Assembly (NCBI RefSeq): GCF_934307085.1
Contig: NZ_CAKRCF010000012.1
Span: 6,461 to 70,460, forward strand
Source of the DNA: an uncultured Anaerobutyricum sp.
GTDB taxonomy: Bacteria; Bacillota; Clostridia; Lachnospirales; Lachnospiraceae
Direction: 5' to 3'
DNA: 64,000 nucleotides
In this document: piece by piece, positions 62,428 through 64,000 of the stretch
How the letters are laid out: the number at the start of each line of letters is the position of its first letter
How positions within the stretch are numbered: the stretch's first letter is position 1
Program-made: the position numbers and the translations under genes
The notes under the pieces: model-generated
Databases searched by the model: none
Told to the model about the DNA's origin: nothing
The model's input: only the letters and a program-made list of their open reading frames with translations

Positions 62428-63282
62428 ATGAAAAATGCCATTTTTAAATTATTTAAAGTTAATTTCTCATTTATATTTACATTGATAATGTGTCTGTCGT
62501 TCTCTACGTTGACAAACGCTGCCTCTGTAAAAAATATCCCAATAAAGAAAACAATTTCTGCTGACATCACCGGAGATGGAAAAGCAGATAAAATCCTTAT
62601 CACAACCCGTGTCGACAAAGATTACTACATAAAAAAACTTAAAGTTACCGTAAATAATAAGGTTGCTTTTACTAAAAACTGTACTAACGGCGGTATCAAT
62701 CGTTTCTCTGTTAAATATGCTAAAATGTCTAATAAAAATGAAGTTCTTCAATTAATGGGTATTGGAGATAATGACTATATTGTATTTAATCAGATTTATA
62801 AATATAATAATAAATCTAAAAAGCTCTATTCTGTAAGCAAGTTAGATTATACAGCCTGCGAAATTGTTTCTGCTAAAAAGAATTTACTGACTCTTCGTCA
62901 TGGTGACCAGCCTGCTGAAACAGGATGGCTTAACTGGAAAATGAATTATAAATTCCGTAATAATAAGCTTGTTTTAACAAGTACTACCACTTCTACTGTA
63001 AAAAGCATTATTGGTAACTACCAAAATGATTCTTATAGTAAATTATTCCGGAAAAATATTTTTGTAACAGCGAAAAAGTTACGTTTTTATAACGGAAGCA
63101 AACTTGCTTTCACTGTTCCTAAAGGGAAACAGGTAACTTTGAGAAAGCTTACTCTGTCCAAAAACACTATGTATCTTCAGTTTCAATATGGAAAAAAGAC
63201 TGGATGGCTCAGAGTGAATAACAAAGACTATAATTATGAGTCTCCATATTTTAAAGTAGTTTCCCGTAGATTAGCAGGTTAA
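62428..63282 (+). CDS. Secreted hypothetical protein with EF-hand-like motif
   Basis: 284 residues. Signal peptide ending about residue 31 (LTNAAS), then ADITGDGKADKILI, a calcium-binding FG-GAP/VCBS-like motif near residue 46. The rest is beta-rich; the C-terminal 75 residues (KKLRFYNGSKLAFTVPKGKQVTL...GKKTGWLRVNN) resemble an SH3-like wall-binding module. AAGGAGG precedes the ATG. The gene is AT-richer than the housekeeping genes and lies after the tRNA, consistent with acquired DNA. No family is recognised. Confidence 0.7.
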   Translation: MKNAIFKLFKVNFSFIFTLIMCLSFSTLTNAASVKNIPIKKTISADITGDGKADKILITTRVDKDYYIKKLKVTVNNKVAFTKNCTNGGINRFSVKYAKMSNKNEVLQLMGIGDNDYIVFNQIYKYNNKSKKLYSVSKLDYTACEIVSAKKNLLTLRHGDQPAETGWLNWKMNYKFRNNKLVLTSTTTSTVKSIIGNYQNDSYSKLFRKNIFVTAKKLRFYNGSKLAFTVPKGKQVTLRKLTLSKNTMYLQFQYGKKTGWLRVNNKDYNYESPYFKVVSRRLAG

Positions 63283-63292
63283 TTACTATAAA

Positions 63293-63345
63293 AGACCTCT
63301 GCATGTTTCCAGCCATTTAAATGACTGGGCACTATGCAGAGGTCT
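63293..63345. terminator. Two-way hairpin between convergent genes
   Basis: AGACCTCTGCAT (63293-63304) pairs perfectly with ATGCAGAGGTCT (63334-63345), with an inner dyad around atttaaat. It separates the secreted protein gene and the - strand gene. Confidence 0.8.
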
Positions 63346-63356
63346 CCGTGTATTAA

Positions 63357-63998
63357 TTATTTGGGGTAATTAGCATTAGCATAATGAATGTAATACAAAG
63401 GATTTTCCATTCGTTCAATATTAGCTTTTGCCCTAATTGTAAGGGGAGAGATACCAAGTTGATTAAATAGTTTCATCAAGCTAGAAAATTTCTTTTTGCC
63501 AATATCACATTTAATTTTCTCTAAAGTCTGTCTTTTAGAGCTAGCACGTTCAACCATGTCAATCATAGATTGTTTAGTTTTCTTATGGTAAGAAGAATCT
63601 AAAATTTTTTGTTTTGCCTTAATAGCTGTTGTAAAATAACCGGCTCCAAAACAAGATTTAATATATCTAGGGATATTGTCTTCTGATAATATATTTGCAT
63701 TTAATAATATATCTTCTTCTGTAGAAATATTTAATTTCTGCTTCTCTTGTAAAATTTTTCGATGACTCATGCGGAGTTCTATTCGAATAATACCTTTTGC
63801 AGCCGAAATTTCTTCTGGAGTATATTTTTTATCTTCGTTTTCCAGTTGTTTATATTTATTATAACAAGAAAATTCAATAAAAGCAGTTGGTGCAGATGTT
63901 ATAGTAAAAGAATGCTTTGTTGGGGGGCTGTAAAATAAGTCCGTAGATAAAGAAACGCCAGTTCCGGCAAATGCCGGTTCTGGCGTTTCTTTGTATGA
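63357..63998 (-). pseudogene. Replication-protein-like fragment, 5' end not in window
   Basis: The frame ends at 63357 and stays open to the window edge. An ATG at 63770 exists, but similarity-like content runs further upstream: IEFSCYNKYKQLENEDKKYT and EEISAAKGIIRIELRMS. The YNKYKQLE...GIIRIELR pattern is like gene II/X-type rolling-circle replication proteins of phages and plasmids. The C-terminal 130 residues are basic and helical. Beyond about 63930 the frame runs through a long hairpin, which suggests the true 5' part was displaced by an insertion. The assignment is tentative. Confidence 0.4.
63949..63992. repeat. Long hairpin at the right window edge
   Basis: A 13-bp stem (63949-63961 with 63980-63992), a 2x2 internal loop and a 6-bp CCGGCA/TGCCGG stem form a GC-rich hairpin. 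Next to it, ggggggctgtaaaataagtc (63925-63943) looks like an insertion-sequence end. It may mark a terminator or IS boundary. Confidence 0.5.
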
Positions 63999-64000
63999 AT

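Noticed and set aside
1-64000. CRISPR array or cas genes
   Set aside because: No regularly spaced direct repeats and no Cas-like protein were seen anywhere.

Overview
The window looks like chromosomal DNA of a low-GC, anaerobic Firmicute, most probably of the family Lachnospiraceae. The pointers are a PolC-type replicative polymerase, a class III fructose-bisphosphatase, the Clostridia-type aconitase-like hydratase, A-rich coding strands with strong AGGAGG ribosome sites, and frequent TTG/GTG starts. I cannot fix the genus from sequence alone. Nearly every gene lies on the + strand, so the window probably sits within one replichore, transcribed with replication.

Layout. 188-4337: thioesterase, RluF-type pseudouridine synthase, a divergent NAD-dependent DNA ligase and MetA. 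4405-4962: a 30-bp-arm inverted repeat, then RNase P RNA on the - strand. 5044-11145: response regulator, histidine kinase, a large membrane-anchored protein, a degenerate ABC ATPase and an ABC permease, apparently one operon. 11392-16892: threonine synthase, a YbjQ-family protein, the primary sigma factor and NAD synthetase. 17179-30711: PolC, gamma-carbonic anhydrase, AlaX, membrane and lipoproteins, a PTS EIIC_2 protein, a NitT/TauT-type ABC pair on the - strand, and an odd LspA-like protein. 30998-31088: a dense DnaA-box cluster. 31228-38333: hpf, secA, prfB (without the programmed frameshift) and tex. 39265-43247: the t6A genes tsaE, tsaB and tsaD with rimI, a small zinc-ribbon protein and RNase Z. 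43364-52178: ispD, an elongated ClpX paralogue, class III FBPase, a catalytically dead P-type-ATPase-like protein and the aconitase-like hydratase. 52773-55037: ilvB and ilvN. 55346-61684: one 2112-residue cell-wall protein. 61849-64000: tRNA-Pro(CGG) followed by AT-richer accessory DNA with a secreted protein and a broken replication-protein gene.

The core is housekeeping. Attention is best spent on these: (i) the P-type ATPase pseudoenzyme; (ii) the ClpX paralogue that keeps its ClpP-binding IGF loop but has lost the RKH substrate loop; (iii) the kinase-regulated ABC operon whose ATPase lacks signature and switch motifs; (iv) the DnaA-box cluster away from any dnaA gene; and (v) two families of intergenic repeats. 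One repeat family is MITE-like, with CTAGAG... termini that twice supply a stop codon. The other is a long stem-loop with a conserved AAAGTCACAAA-type motif at the foot of its right arm.
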